Below are positions 1-6,548 of a stretch of DNA of 6,548 bases, in pieces; the first letter of the stretch is position 1, and each line of letters starts with the position of its first letter. The notes beneath the pieces are model-generated. The model worked only from the letters and a program-made list of their open reading frames with translations. It was not told where the DNA came from and made no database searches. The DNA lies in assembly GCA_945876985.1 (NCBI GenBank), contig CAMCQX010000096.1:1-6548 (forward strand), in the 5' to 3' direction. Origin of the DNA: Chitinophaga pinensis. Its GTDB lineage: Bacteria; Bacteroidota; Bacteroidia; UKL13-3. A program made the position numbers and the translations under genes.

Positions 1-846
1 GAAGTAGAAGTTTCGCAAATAATTATTGAACCAAAAGTTTCAAAAGAAGCCAAGGATATTGCTTTTCAAAAAATAACAGAACTTCGCGATCGATTATTAA
101 ATGGTGATAATTTTAGAACCCTTGCTAAAATTTATAGTGACGACAAAGGTAGTGCAGCTCAAGGTGGTGAATTAGGTTTTTTTGGACGAGGAATGATGGT
201 TCCAGAATTTGAAGCAGCTGCTTTTAAAACTCCTCAAGATAGTATTTCTAAAATTATTGAAACTAAGTTTGGTTACCACATTATTCAACCTATAAAAAGA
301 CGTGGCGAAGAAGTAAACGCCCGACATATATTAATTCGTCCACAAATTTATAAAGCCGACATTCAATCAACTAGCTTATTCCTTGATTCAATTGTTAATT
401 TAATAAAAATAGATAGTATTTCCTTTTCAAATGCAGCTAAAAAATTCAGTACTGAAAAAAAATCTGCTGCTCGTGGTGGTTTTTTATCTGATATGAATAC
501 TGGAAACACAAAAATTCCTATTGATGAATTGCCAAAAGACGTATTTTTAATTGTTCAAAATTTAACACCAGGACAAATTAGCGATGCTGAATTAACAACC
601 ATTCAAAGTGCAACTGGCGAACCAATTAAAGTTTGGCGAGTGTTGTTTTTAAAAACAGAAAGTAAGCCTCATATAGCTAATTTAAGAGATGATTATCAGA
701 AAATGCAAATAGCGGCTGAACAAGACAAAAAACAAAAAACGTTGGCACATTGGATAGATAAAAACCGCAAACAGTTTTATGTTCAAATAGCTGAAGAATA
801 TAAAACTTGCCCAAGTTTAGTTTCATGGGAAAGTCACAATCAATAA
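1..846 (+). CDS. SurA-like peptidyl-prolyl cis-trans isomerase, two parvulin domains (5' end missing)
   Basis: The frame is open from base 1, so the gene starts before the window; 281 C-terminal residues are visible. The first Met in view (base 193) lies inside a domain and is not the start. Residues ~5-100 form a parvulin (PpiC-type rotamase) domain: an IYSDDKGSAAQGGELGFFGRG segment, then MVPEFEAAAF (66-75) and the signature FGYHII (90-95). A second, more divergent parvulin-like domain starts at ARHILI (107-112) and runs to about 215; it keeps an FSTEKKSAARGG-like segment but has lost the FGYHII end. A basic, helical tail of about 65 residues follows. Tandem parvulin domains are the SurA arrangement; in Gram-negatives such proteins act in the periplasm, helping outer-membrane proteins fold by isomerising Xaa-Pro bonds and as chaperones. 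The signal peptide would be outside the window. It probably shares a transcript with the MoxR gene 33 bases downstream. The parvulin family is certain; a strict SurA orthologue is inferred. Confidence 0.9.
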   Translation, partial: EVEVSQIIIEPKVSKEAKDIAFQKITELRDRLLNGDNFRTLAKIYSDDKGSAAQGGELGFFGRGMMVPEFEAAAFKTPQDSISKIIETKFGYHIIQPIKRRGEEVNARHILIRPQIYKADIQSTSLFLDSIVNLIKIDSISFSNAAKKFSTEKKSAARGGFLSDMNTGNTKIPIDELPKDVFLIVQNLTPGQISDAELTTIQSATGEPIKVWRVLFLKTESKPHIANLRDDYQKMQIAAEQDKKQKTLAHWIDKNRKQFYVQIAEEYKTCPSLVSWESHNQ

Positions 847-879
847 ATTTATTAATCAATTAAACCCTATTTATAAAAC

Positions 880-1842
880 ATGTCATATCCTAACGATGTA
901 GCTGCAGCGGATGCTTTACACCAAAAATATAATGAGTTAAAAAAAGAAATTAGTAAAGTTATAGTTGGTCAAGATCAAATTGTAGAAGCACTTTTGATTT
1001 CTATTTTCAGTAATGGCCATACGCTAATGATTGGTTTACCTGGATTAGCAAAAACACTTTTGGTAAAAACATTAAGTCAGGTACTTGATTTAGATTTTAA
1101 CCGCATTCAATTCACACCCGATTTGATGCCAAGTGATATTACAGGAAGTGAAATTTTAAACGAAAAACGTGAATTTCAATTTCTTCGCGGACCAATATTT
1201 GCCAATATTATTTTGGCAGATGAAATAAATAGAACTCCACCTAAAACGCAAGCTGCTTTATTAGAAGCCATGCAAGAAAAAACGGTTACTATTAATGGTC
1301 AATTGCATCAATTACCAAATCCATTTTTTGTTTTAGCTACGCAAAATCCCATTGAACAAGAAGGAACATATGCATTACCAGAAGCTCAATTAGACCGTTT
1401 TATGTTTAATGTATTTTTGGATTATCCTACTTATGAAGAAGAGATTGAAATTATTAAAAAAACTACGAGTAACCATAAAGTTGAAATGAATAAAATTATT
1501 CATGGCAGTGATATTTTAGCTTTTCAAGAATTAGTTCGTAAAACTCCGGTTGCAGATAATGTAATTGAATATGCTGTAAAATTGGTAAGTAAAACTCGTC
1601 CTGATAGTCCATTTGCTACTGAAGAAATTAAGAAATACATAGAATTTGGAGCAGGCCCTAGAGCTGGACAATTTTTAATTATTGGTGCAAAAGCACATGC
1701 GTTATTAAATGGGAAGTATTCACCAGATATTGAAAACGTAAAAGCAATTGCATTAAATATTCTTCGCCACCGTTTAATTAAAAACTATCGTGCCGAAGCT
1801 GAGGGAGTAAAAATTGAAAGCATTATAGCAGGTATCTTATAA
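880..1842 (+). CDS. MoxR-family AAA+ ATPase
   Basis: A complete 320-residue protein, normal for MoxR ATPases (AAA_3 core plus AAA lid). It shows Walker A GLPGLAKT (52-59), Walker B ILADEINR (111-118), a sensor-1 region ATQNP (153-157) followed by the family-typical IEQEGTYALPEAQLDRF (158-174) containing the arginine-finger candidate Arg173, and a sensor-2 GPRA (259-262). All the ATPase residues are intact and there is no signal peptide or membrane segment, so it should act in the cytoplasm. MoxR proteins are thought to be chaperone-like, hexameric ATPases that help mature or insert metal centres in partner complexes, often with VWA-domain or DUF58 proteins encoded next door. No such partner follows here: the next plus-strand gene is unrelated and 231 bases away. 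The ATG at 880 is the first in frame after the upstream stop, and the motif spacing supports it; no Shine-Dalgarno is visible, as is usual in Bacteroidota. The actual client is unknown. Confidence 0.95.
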   Translation: MSYPNDVAAADALHQKYNELKKEISKVIVGQDQIVEALLISIFSNGHTLMIGLPGLAKTLLVKTLSQVLDLDFNRIQFTPDLMPSDITGSEILNEKREFQFLRGPIFANIILADEINRTPPKTQAALLEAMQEKTVTINGQLHQLPNPFFVLATQNPIEQEGTYALPEAQLDRFMFNVFLDYPTYEEEIEIIKKTTSNHKVEMNKIIHGSDILAFQELVRKTPVADNVIEYAVKLVSKTRPDSPFATEEIKKYIEFGAGPRAGQFLIIGAKAHALLNGKYSPDIENVKAIALNILRHRLIKNYRAEAEGVKIESIIAGIL

Positions 1843-1900
1843 AATATTTGCAAAACCATTTTATGGAAAGCAAATTGAAATATTTTAGTTTGTTTTTTTT
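1841..1900 (+). terminator. Possible weak intrinsic terminator after the MoxR gene
   Basis: Starting in the MoxR stop codon there is a nested imperfect inverted repeat: AAAAT (1841-1845) with ATTTT (1882-1886), ATTTGC (1846-1851) with GCAAAT (1870-1875), and an inner CCAT (1856-1859) with ATGG (1863-1866) around a three-base loop. The arms are interrupted by an A-rich internal loop and a six-base bulge (1876-1881). A run of eight T follows at 1893-1900. The position and T-run suit a Rho-independent terminator for the isomerase-MoxR transcript, but the stem is AT-rich, broken and separated from the T-run, so it may simply be AT-rich intergenic sequence. Confidence 0.3.
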
Positions 1901-2073
1901 AAGTTACTTTTTTTTAAATTAGCAAATTATAACTATAAATAAACATGAATTACATCTATATTCTTTTATTTTGTATTTATTAGCTTTAAAATTTATTATT
2001 TAAAAAGATGTATTTTTTTAAAAGTCTAACATTTTATATTCAAATTAGTCATAAAATAAATTCAAAATTATAA
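1843..2073 (+). other. AT-rich non-coding gap, expected to carry the promoter of the sulfotransferase-like gene
   Basis: This 231-base stretch is very rich in A and T and has no convincing coding frame on either strand. It must hold the start signals of the gene at 2074 unless that gene is read through from MoxR. I looked for the Bacteroidota promoter pattern (TTTG, about 20 bases, TAnnTTTG). The closest -7 matches are TATTTTG at 1967-1973, one T short, and TATTTTTT at 2011-2018, which lacks the final G; neither has a good upstream TTTG at the right distance, so no promoter is assigned. The bases just before the ATG are A-rich with no Shine-Dalgarno. Confidence 0.5.
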
Positions 2074-3732
2074 ATGAAAAAACAAATAATTAACCTTGCA
2101 TTTTTATTTTATTCATGCTCATTACTAAATGCACAAACAACTGTTGGTTTAATTCAACACGATTTAGGATCAATAGACAGTGGGTATGTATTATTTGCAC
2201 CCATGAAAAGTAAAAATACCTATTTAATTGATAAGTGTGGAAAACTAGTAAAAACATGGACTAGTAATACCACCCCTGCCTTATCTTGTTATTTGTTAGC
2301 AGATGGTTCTTTGCTTCGTACTGGAAATATGAACAATCCAAATTTTAGTACTGCTGGAACAGGAGGTTTATTAGAAAAATTAGATTGGAATGGGAATGTA
2401 ACATGGAGTTATACTTTTTCAGATTCTATAAATTGTCAACATCATGATATAAAGCCTTTACCAAATGGCAATGTACTATTAATAGTTTGGGAACTAAAAA
2501 CAAATACGCAAGCAATAGAACAAGGTAGAAATCCAACATTATTATCATCAGTTTTATGGAGTGAAAAAATTTCAGAAATTCAACCTGAAGGGTTAAATGG
2601 TGGAAACATAGTTTGGGAATGGAAATTATGGGATCATTTAATTCAAGATTTTGACAGTACTAAACCAAATTACGGTTCGGTTAGTAACAATCCTCAACTA
2701 TTTAATATTAATTACAATGCTGGAGTTGCAAAAACAGATTGGATACACTTAAATTCTGTTGAATACAATCCAGAACTTGATCAAATAGTATTAAGTGCAC
2801 ATAATTTTAATGAAGTTTGGATAATAGATCACAGCACAACTACAATTCAAGCTGCAAGTCATTTAGGAGGTAAATCGGGTAAAGGTGGCGATTTAATTTA
2901 TCGTTGGGGAAATCCTCAAGCATATAAAAATGGAATTGCTGCTGATCAAAAATTATTTGGTCAGCACAATGCAAGGTGGATTGAAAAAGGTTTACCTTAC
3001 GAGAATCAAATTATGATTTTCAATAATGGATTAAATCGTACTGGAGGTGATTATTCAACCGTTGAAATTATTAATCCACCAGTAATTGGATATAATTACG
3101 TACCTACACTTCCCTATTTACCAAGTACAACTTCTTGGAAATATAATGATGGAAATACTAATAATTTAAGTGCGGGTAATATTTCTGGAGCTCAACCATT
3201 GCCTAATGGAAATGTATTAGTTACTAATGGACCCGTTGGAACTTTTATTGAAATTGATTCAACGGGAAAAACAGTTTGGAAATATAGTAGTCCCGTATCA
3301 AACTCAGGTATTATTGCACAAGGTGCAAATGCAATTCAAAACATTGTTTTTAAAAGTATTTTTTATCCAAATAATTACAGTGGATTTGCTGGTCGTACAC
3401 TTGTATCGGGCAAAACAATTGAGGCTATTAATTTAGTTTCTGATTCATGTAAAATGAAAACAAATAACATTGATATAACAACACTCCTTTCAATTTCAAT
3501 ATTTCCAAATCCTGCTTGCGATTTTATCAATATTCAAAATTTAAGTAATTCTGATAAAAATATTAATATTGAATTGTATGATTTAATAGGTGCTTTAATT
3601 CAAAAACACACTTTAAAAGTTGGTACTACAAATGCTATTTTAGATATTAAAAATTTAAATTCAGGAAATTATTTATTAAAAATTTCAAGCGACCAACATT
3701 TAATGGTCAAGAAAATTACTATTGTAAAATAA
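2074..3732 (+). CDS. Exported arylsulfotransferase (ASST)-like beta-propeller protein with T9SS type A sorting domain
   Basis: 552 residues. The N-terminus is a Sec signal peptide: Lys2-Lys3, a hydrophobic core, and probable cleavage at LLNA|Q (20/21). The body (~22-460) looks like the PAPS-independent arylsulfotransferase propeller: blade-like repeats such as LPNGNVL (129-135 and 376-382) and GN/GK-V-T-W-x-Y strands (107-113, 398-404), plus HHD (123-125), HLNSVEYNP (225-233), GGDLIYRWGNP (271-281), QHNAR (297-301) and FNNGLNR (316-322). Such enzymes move sulfate from one aryl sulfate to another phenol through a sulfo-histidine. From the E. coli enzyme I infer that His124, His225, Asn227 and His298 are active-site equivalents; His243 falls where that enzyme has Arg. 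The last ~80 residues (FPNPA at 477-481, ending MVKKITIVK) are a typical Por/T9SS sorting domain, so the protein should cross the outer membrane and be released or anchored at the surface. Fold and export are firm; sulfotransferase activity and substrate are inferred. It has its own leader and a strong terminator, so is probably monocistronic. Confidence 0.88.
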   Translation: MKKQIINLAFLFYSCSLLNAQTTVGLIQHDLGSIDSGYVLFAPMKSKNTYLIDKCGKLVKTWTSNTTPALSCYLLADGSLLRTGNMNNPNFSTAGTGGLLEKLDWNGNVTWSYTFSDSINCQHHDIKPLPNGNVLLIVWELKTNTQAIEQGRNPTLLSSVLWSEKISEIQPEGLNGGNIVWEWKLWDHLIQDFDSTKPNYGSVSNNPQLFNINYNAGVAKTDWIHLNSVEYNPELDQIVLSAHNFNEVWIIDHSTTTIQAASHLGGKSGKGGDLIYRWGNPQAYKNGIAADQKLFGQHNARWIEKGLPYENQIMIFNNGLNRTGGDYSTVEIINPPVIGYNYVPTLPYLPSTTSWKYNDGNTNNLSAGNISGAQPLPNGNVLVTNGPVGTFIEIDSTGKTVWKYSSPVSNSGIIAQGANAIQNIVFKSIFYPNNYSGFAGRTLVSGKTIEAINLVSDSCKMKTNNIDITTLLSISIFPNPACDFINIQNLSNSDKNINIELYDLIGALIQKHTLKVGTTNAILDIKNLNSGNYLLKISSDQHLMVKKITIVK

Positions 3733-3748
3733 ATATAAGTGAAAATAT

Positions 3749-3783
3749 AAAAAAGCATATTGAAATTTTCAATATGCTTTTTT
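3749..3783. terminator. Bidirectional intrinsic terminator between convergent genes
   Basis: This is a perfect inverted repeat centred on base 3766: left arm 3749-3765 (six A, then GCATATTGAAA) pairs base for base with the right arm 3767-3783 (TTTCAATATGC, then T). The T-run continues to 3784, followed by G. Read rightwards it gives a hairpin followed by U for the sulfotransferase-like gene, which ends 17 bases before. Read leftwards, the A-run at 3749-3754 becomes the U-run for the oligoendopeptidase gene, which ends 26 bases to the right. The lower stem is A-T only, as expected for a two-way terminator. It sits exactly between the two converging stop codons. Confidence 0.92.
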
Positions 3784-3808
3784 TGTATCATTTAATTATT
3801 CGAATTTC

Positions 3809-5512
3809 TTAATTACATTTATTCAATTCTACTTTTACAAATTCCATTAATTGTTTGATATAAGGAGCCGTAAAATTAAATTCAATGCCTGCAGTTTTAT
3901 ATATATCGCTAATGGTTTTGGTATAACCTAAACTTAAAGCTGCTTTGTATTGAGCCAATGCAGTTGGTTTATCGGCAATATAATTTTTCCAAACTGCTAA
4001 GGCACCTAACTGTGCCATTCCATATTCAATATAATAAAATGGAACTTCAAACAAATGCAATTGTTTTTGCCATGTATAAGCTTGTATAGCTTCATATCCT
4101 GTCCAATCAACCATTCCAGTACCAAACTCTTTGCTTAGCTCTACCCAATACGTTTTACGTTCTTGCGCGGTGTGAGTTGGGTTTGTATAAATCCAATGTT
4201 GAAATTTATCAATGGTGGCAATCCAAGGTAAAATTCTAATAATTCCTTCCAAATGTTCTTCTTTGGCACGGTTAAAATCTTCTTGATTGGTATAAAATTC
4301 ATCTTGTCCATCGTAACTAATTAGTTCCATGCTCATGCTAGCTAATTCTGCTACTTCGCTCGGACAATTTTTAAATGCTGCTAATTCTAAGTCTTTACTC
4401 AAAAACGAATGAACAGCATGTCCGCCTTCATGCACCATTGTTTCCACATCGCGGGTTGACGAAGCAGCATTCATAAATATAAAAGGAACACTGGTTTCTG
4501 CCATTGGATAATTGTAACCACCGGGCGCTTTACCTTTCCTACTTTCCAAATCAAGGCGCTCCATATTGTCCATGGTTTCTATACACCATGCAAAATAATC
4601 ATCTACTTTTCTAAAACATTTTACGGTTTTATCAATTAAATCTTTGCCACTTGTAAATGGTTCTAAAGCCTCCCGATTTTTGGTATCTACTTCCATGTCC
4701 CAAGGTTTTAAATTGTGTCCAAGTTCATTTTTTCTAACTTCGTTAAATGCTTTTACTAAGGGCAAAACTTCTAACTGAATGGCTTCATGAAAAGCAAAAC
4801 AATCTTCTGGTTTGTAATCAAAACGGCCAAGGGCAGCAAACATATAATCCCTGAAATTATTGAAACCTGCGTTTAATGCAACTTTATTTCTAAGTGCAAT
4901 TAACTTATCAAACAAATCGTCTAACTCCTGAGCGTGAGCGGCACGCACTTCATTTATTTTCAAAAATGCATCTTCACGTTTTGCCCTGTCAGTATTTTTT
5001 AAAAAATTAGCTGCTTGCTGAAGTGTTAACTCTTTACCATCAATAGTTACACTTAAACCACCAACAATGCTACCATACTTTTGACTTTCGGTAGCTATTT
5101 CGGCCATTAACGGCACGTTTTCTTCCCTAAATATTTCTATTTCTGACTTAATTCCTCGTAGGTAAATAAAGTATTTATCATGGTCTAATTCCTCCATGAA
5201 TTTACATGCTACCAATTTTTTATTTAACTGATCTGATATAGGTGAAATTTGTGGTTCAATTTCGGTTACAAAAAACAAATATGCTTGTTCAAGGTCTTTA
5301 TTATTGCTATCACAGGTCATTTTTACATAACGCCAAGCCAAATCTTCACTTACAAAAGCTTCCAATTCACTTCTGTCTGACAGCCATTTTTCTAATGCTG
5401 ATTTATCATTTATTTCTCTAACTAATAATTCATTAAAGTAAGGAGCTAATACGTCCCAAGCGTTAACTTTTAACTTATTTGGTAAAAATTTTCGGTTTAT
5501 TATCGTAATCAT
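3809..5512 (-). CDS. pepF: M3 family (M3B) oligoendopeptidase, PepF-like zinc metallopeptidase
   Basis: 567 residues, complete, and close to the usual length of this family. The zinc site is intact: HEGGH at 361-365 gives ligands His361 and His365 and catalytic Glu362; the third ligand is most likely Glu389 in VAELASMSMEL (387-397), 24 residues after His365, as in other M3 enzymes. The tyrosine-rich segment PFYYIEYGMAQLGA (491-504) matches the region that supplies transition-state tyrosines in the family. The N-terminal ~200 residues are the helical oligopeptidase_F-type domain. There is no signal peptide or membrane segment, so it should be cytosolic and cleave short peptides (about 6-20 residues), taking part in peptide turnover. 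The ATG at 5512 gives the normal family N-terminus (a short strand, then FLPN). No Shine-Dalgarno is visible, but a three-codon reading frame overlaps the start. It lies downstream of an MFS gene on the same strand, across 210 bases, so probably has its own promoter. The symbol reflects the family, not proven orthology. Confidence 0.95.
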   Translation of the reverse strand: MITIINRKFLPNKLKVNAWDVLAPYFNELLVREINDKSALEKWLSDRSELEAFVSEDLAWRYVKMTCDSNNKDLEQAYLFFVTEIEPQISPISDQLNKKLVACKFMEELDHDKYFIYLRGIKSEIEIFREENVPLMAEIATESQKYGSIVGGLSVTIDGKELTLQQAANFLKNTDRAKREDAFLKINEVRAAHAQELDDLFDKLIALRNKVALNAGFNNFRDYMFAALGRFDYKPEDCFAFHEAIQLEVLPLVKAFNEVRKNELGHNLKPWDMEVDTKNREALEPFTSGKDLIDKTVKCFRKVDDYFAWCIETMDNMERLDLESRKGKAPGGYNYPMAETSVPFIFMNAASSTRDVETMVHEGGHAVHSFLSKDLELAAFKNCPSEVAELASMSMELISYDGQDEFYTNQEDFNRAKEEHLEGIIRILPWIATIDKFQHWIYTNPTHTAQERKTYWVELSKEFGTGMVDWTGYEAIQAYTWQKQLHLFEVPFYYIEYGMAQLGALAVWKNYIADKPTALAQYKAALSLGYTKTISDIYKTAGIEFNFTAPYIKQLMEFVKVELNKCN

Positions 5513-5722
5513 AATGACATAAATTTAAGCCACATAATTAATACAGTTTTATTTAACAAAAAAACTTTTAGGTCATTATTCTGCAAAATGAAATTCATTT
5601 GATTACATATAGGAGTTATTTTGTGCCTTGCAATAATAATTGATAATTTATTTCAATATTGGTTACTAAACAAGTGGCTTACTTATAATATTAAGATTGT
5701 GCTATTTCCTAACAACTATCAA
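5513..5722 (-). other. Non-coding gap upstream of the oligoendopeptidase gene
   Basis: These 210 bases separate the MFS stop codon from the peptidase start and carry no credible gene. They contain a symmetric 15-base element, AAATGAA-A-TTCATTT (5586-5600), which could be an operator half-site pair, and the 8-base palindrome CAATATTG (5654-5661). A run of seven A at 5558-5564 (U in the minus-strand transcript) has no adjoining stem, so no terminator for the MFS gene is called. I found no good match to the Bacteroidota promoter pattern on the minus strand. Confidence 0.4.
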
Positions 5723-6548
5723 CTAAAACTTCATTATTTTCAATGCTTTGGCTTTCCATTGGGCTGTAAGTACTACAATTAAAGTTGCTGTTCCACCAAA
5801 AACTACTGATGGTGCTAATCCTAAAAATCTTGCCGCAACTCCACTTTCAAATGCACCTATTTCGTTAGAACTTCCTATAAAAATAGTATTGATAGATGAC
5901 ACCCTTCCACGCATGTTATCAGGAACAAATATTTGCATAATTGCACCACGAATGATCACACTTATGCTATCGAAAGCGCCACTAAAAAAAAGTAAAATTA
6001 TACTCAAATAAAAATTGGTACTTAAACCAAAACCAATCATACAAATTCCAAATGCAGCCACCACAATTATTAATGTTTGTCCAGGATTTTTGAAACTTCC
6101 ATAAAATGAAAAAGCAATCATGGTTAAACTTGCTCCTAATGATGGTGCCGCTCGCAAATATCCTAATCCTTGCGGACCAACATTTAAAATTTCATTTGCA
6201 AAAGCAGGTAACAAGGCCACAGCACCACCAAACAAAATTGAAAATAAATCGAGTGAAAGTGCACCTAAAATTATTTTATGGTTCAATACATATTTGATTC
6301 CTTCTGCTAAATTTAACCAAATAGAATCGTGTTTCATGGATACAATATGTTTCTTTACTTTTATTAAACTTAAAAAAATAAATGCAATAGAAAACAATCC
6401 AATAATTACAATAAAACTATTGGTAATTCCAAAATAATTATATAAAAATCCCGCACTTGCCGGACCGGCAATAGATGCAATTTGCCAAGTAGTGCTATAA
6501 AAAGTACTGCCTTTTACTAATTGTTCTTTACTTACTAATTGAGTTAAA
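5723..6548 (-). CDS. MFS transporter, MFS_3 / EntS-like drug or siderophore exporter type (5' end missing)
   Basis: The minus-strand frame is open from the TAG stop at 5723-5725 to the right edge, giving 274 C-terminal residues; roughly the first third of a normal ~400-residue MFS_3 protein is outside the window. A TTG at 6397 could be taken as a start, but the 50 codons before it encode family sequence (EQLVKGSTFYSTTWQIASIAGPASAG, with the QIA-x-x-x-GPA-x-x-G signature), so it is internal. Hydrophobic segments are seen at about 23-38, 44-63, 92-115, 130-149, 157-176, 180-200 and 240-262, i.e. the second half of a 12-helix transporter. The conserved cytoplasmic-loop motif PDNMRGRV (209-216) and SNEIGAFESGVAA (227-239) are typical of the group. 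Proteins of this kind sit in the inner membrane and export small molecules by proton exchange; some export enterobactin or macrolides. The substrate here cannot be told from the sequence. The C-terminus appears intact. Confidence 0.88.
   Translation of the reverse strand, partial: LTQLVSKEQLVKGSTFYSTTWQIASIAGPASAGFLYNYFGITNSFIVIIGLFSIAFIFLSLIKVKKHIVSMKHDSIWLNLAEGIKYVLNHKIILGALSLDLFSILFGGAVALLPAFANEILNVGPQGLGYLRAAPSLGASLTMIAFSFYGSFKNPGQTLIIVVAAFGICMIGFGLSTNFYLSIILLFFSGAFDSISVIIRGAIMQIFVPDNMRGRVSSINTIFIGSSNEIGAFESGVAARFLGLAPSVVFGGTATLIVVLTAQWKAKALKIMKF

Noticed and set aside
677..859. Minus-strand frame of 60 codons across the end of the isomerase gene.
   Set aside because: It lies opposite well-supported parvulin-family coding sequence and has no recognisable protein features.
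2074..2136. Possible lipoprotein signal because of Cys15 in FYSC.
   Set aside because: The residues before Cys do not form a lipobox (FYS instead of L-A/S-G/A), and a good signal peptidase I site lies at LLNA|Q; a surface lipoprotein would also not need the T9SS domain.
3227..3436. Plus-strand frame of 69 codons inside the sulfotransferase-like gene.
   Set aside because: It is an off-frame shadow of a strongly supported propeller-coding region.
5511..5579. Inverted 8-base match ATAATGAC (5511-5518) and GTCATTAT (5572-5579) that could cover the peptidase start codon in RNA.
   Set aside because: The loop would be about 53 bases and the stem is mostly A-U; no ligand-binding structure or riboswitch motif is recognisable.
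5526..5681. Inverted 8-base match TAAGCCAC (5526-5533) and GTGGCTTA (5674-5681) flanking most of the gap, resembling the ends of a small mobile element.
   Set aside because: Only 8 bases match, the flanks do not extend the match, no target-site duplication is seen, and one such match is not surprising in 210 bases.
5748..6437. Three plus-strand frames (87, 63 and 105 codons) opposite the MFS gene.
   Set aside because: They are antisense to conserved transporter sequence, and their content looks like complement-strand noise without domains or start signals.

Overview
The window is AT-rich and reads as a fragment of a Bacteroidota chromosome, most likely from a Flavobacteriales, Sphingobacteriales or Chitinophagales-type lineage that I cannot resolve further. 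Three things point there. A secreted protein ends in a type IX secretion (Por) C-terminal sorting domain, which is essentially confined to this phylum. None of the start codons has a recognisable Shine-Dalgarno sequence. The gene content (double-parvulin isomerase next to a MoxR ATPase, a ~570-residue M3B oligoendopeptidase) is also typical of the group.

Layout. Two plus-strand genes come first: the 3' end of a SurA-like periplasmic peptidyl-prolyl isomerase (1-846) and, 33 bases on, a complete MoxR-family AAA+ ATPase (880-1842). They are probably one transcript. A 231-base non-coding gap follows, with a possible weak terminator at its left end. Then comes a plus-strand gene for an exported arylsulfotransferase-like beta-propeller with a T9SS sorting domain (2074-3732). 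It converges on a minus-strand M3 oligoendopeptidase gene (3809-5512), and between them lies a clean, symmetric hairpin with an A-run on one side and a T-run on the other, which can terminate transcription in both directions. Upstream of the peptidase on the minus strand, after a 210-base gap, is the C-terminal two-thirds of an MFS exporter (5723-6548). Its frame stays open to the right edge of the window, so its true start lies outside.

Functionally the left half concerns the cell envelope: a periplasmic chaperone/isomerase, a MoxR chaperone-like ATPase and a T9SS-exported enzyme. The right half is a cytosolic peptide-degrading enzyme and an inner-membrane transporter. I see no evidence that these form one dedicated system. 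There are no tRNA or rRNA genes, CRISPR arrays, insertion sequences, phage genes or defence genes. The most unusual item is the arylsulfotransferase-like protein: it keeps most of the recognised active-site histidines but appears to have His where the E. coli enzyme has an active-site Arg, and it is joined to a T9SS export signal.
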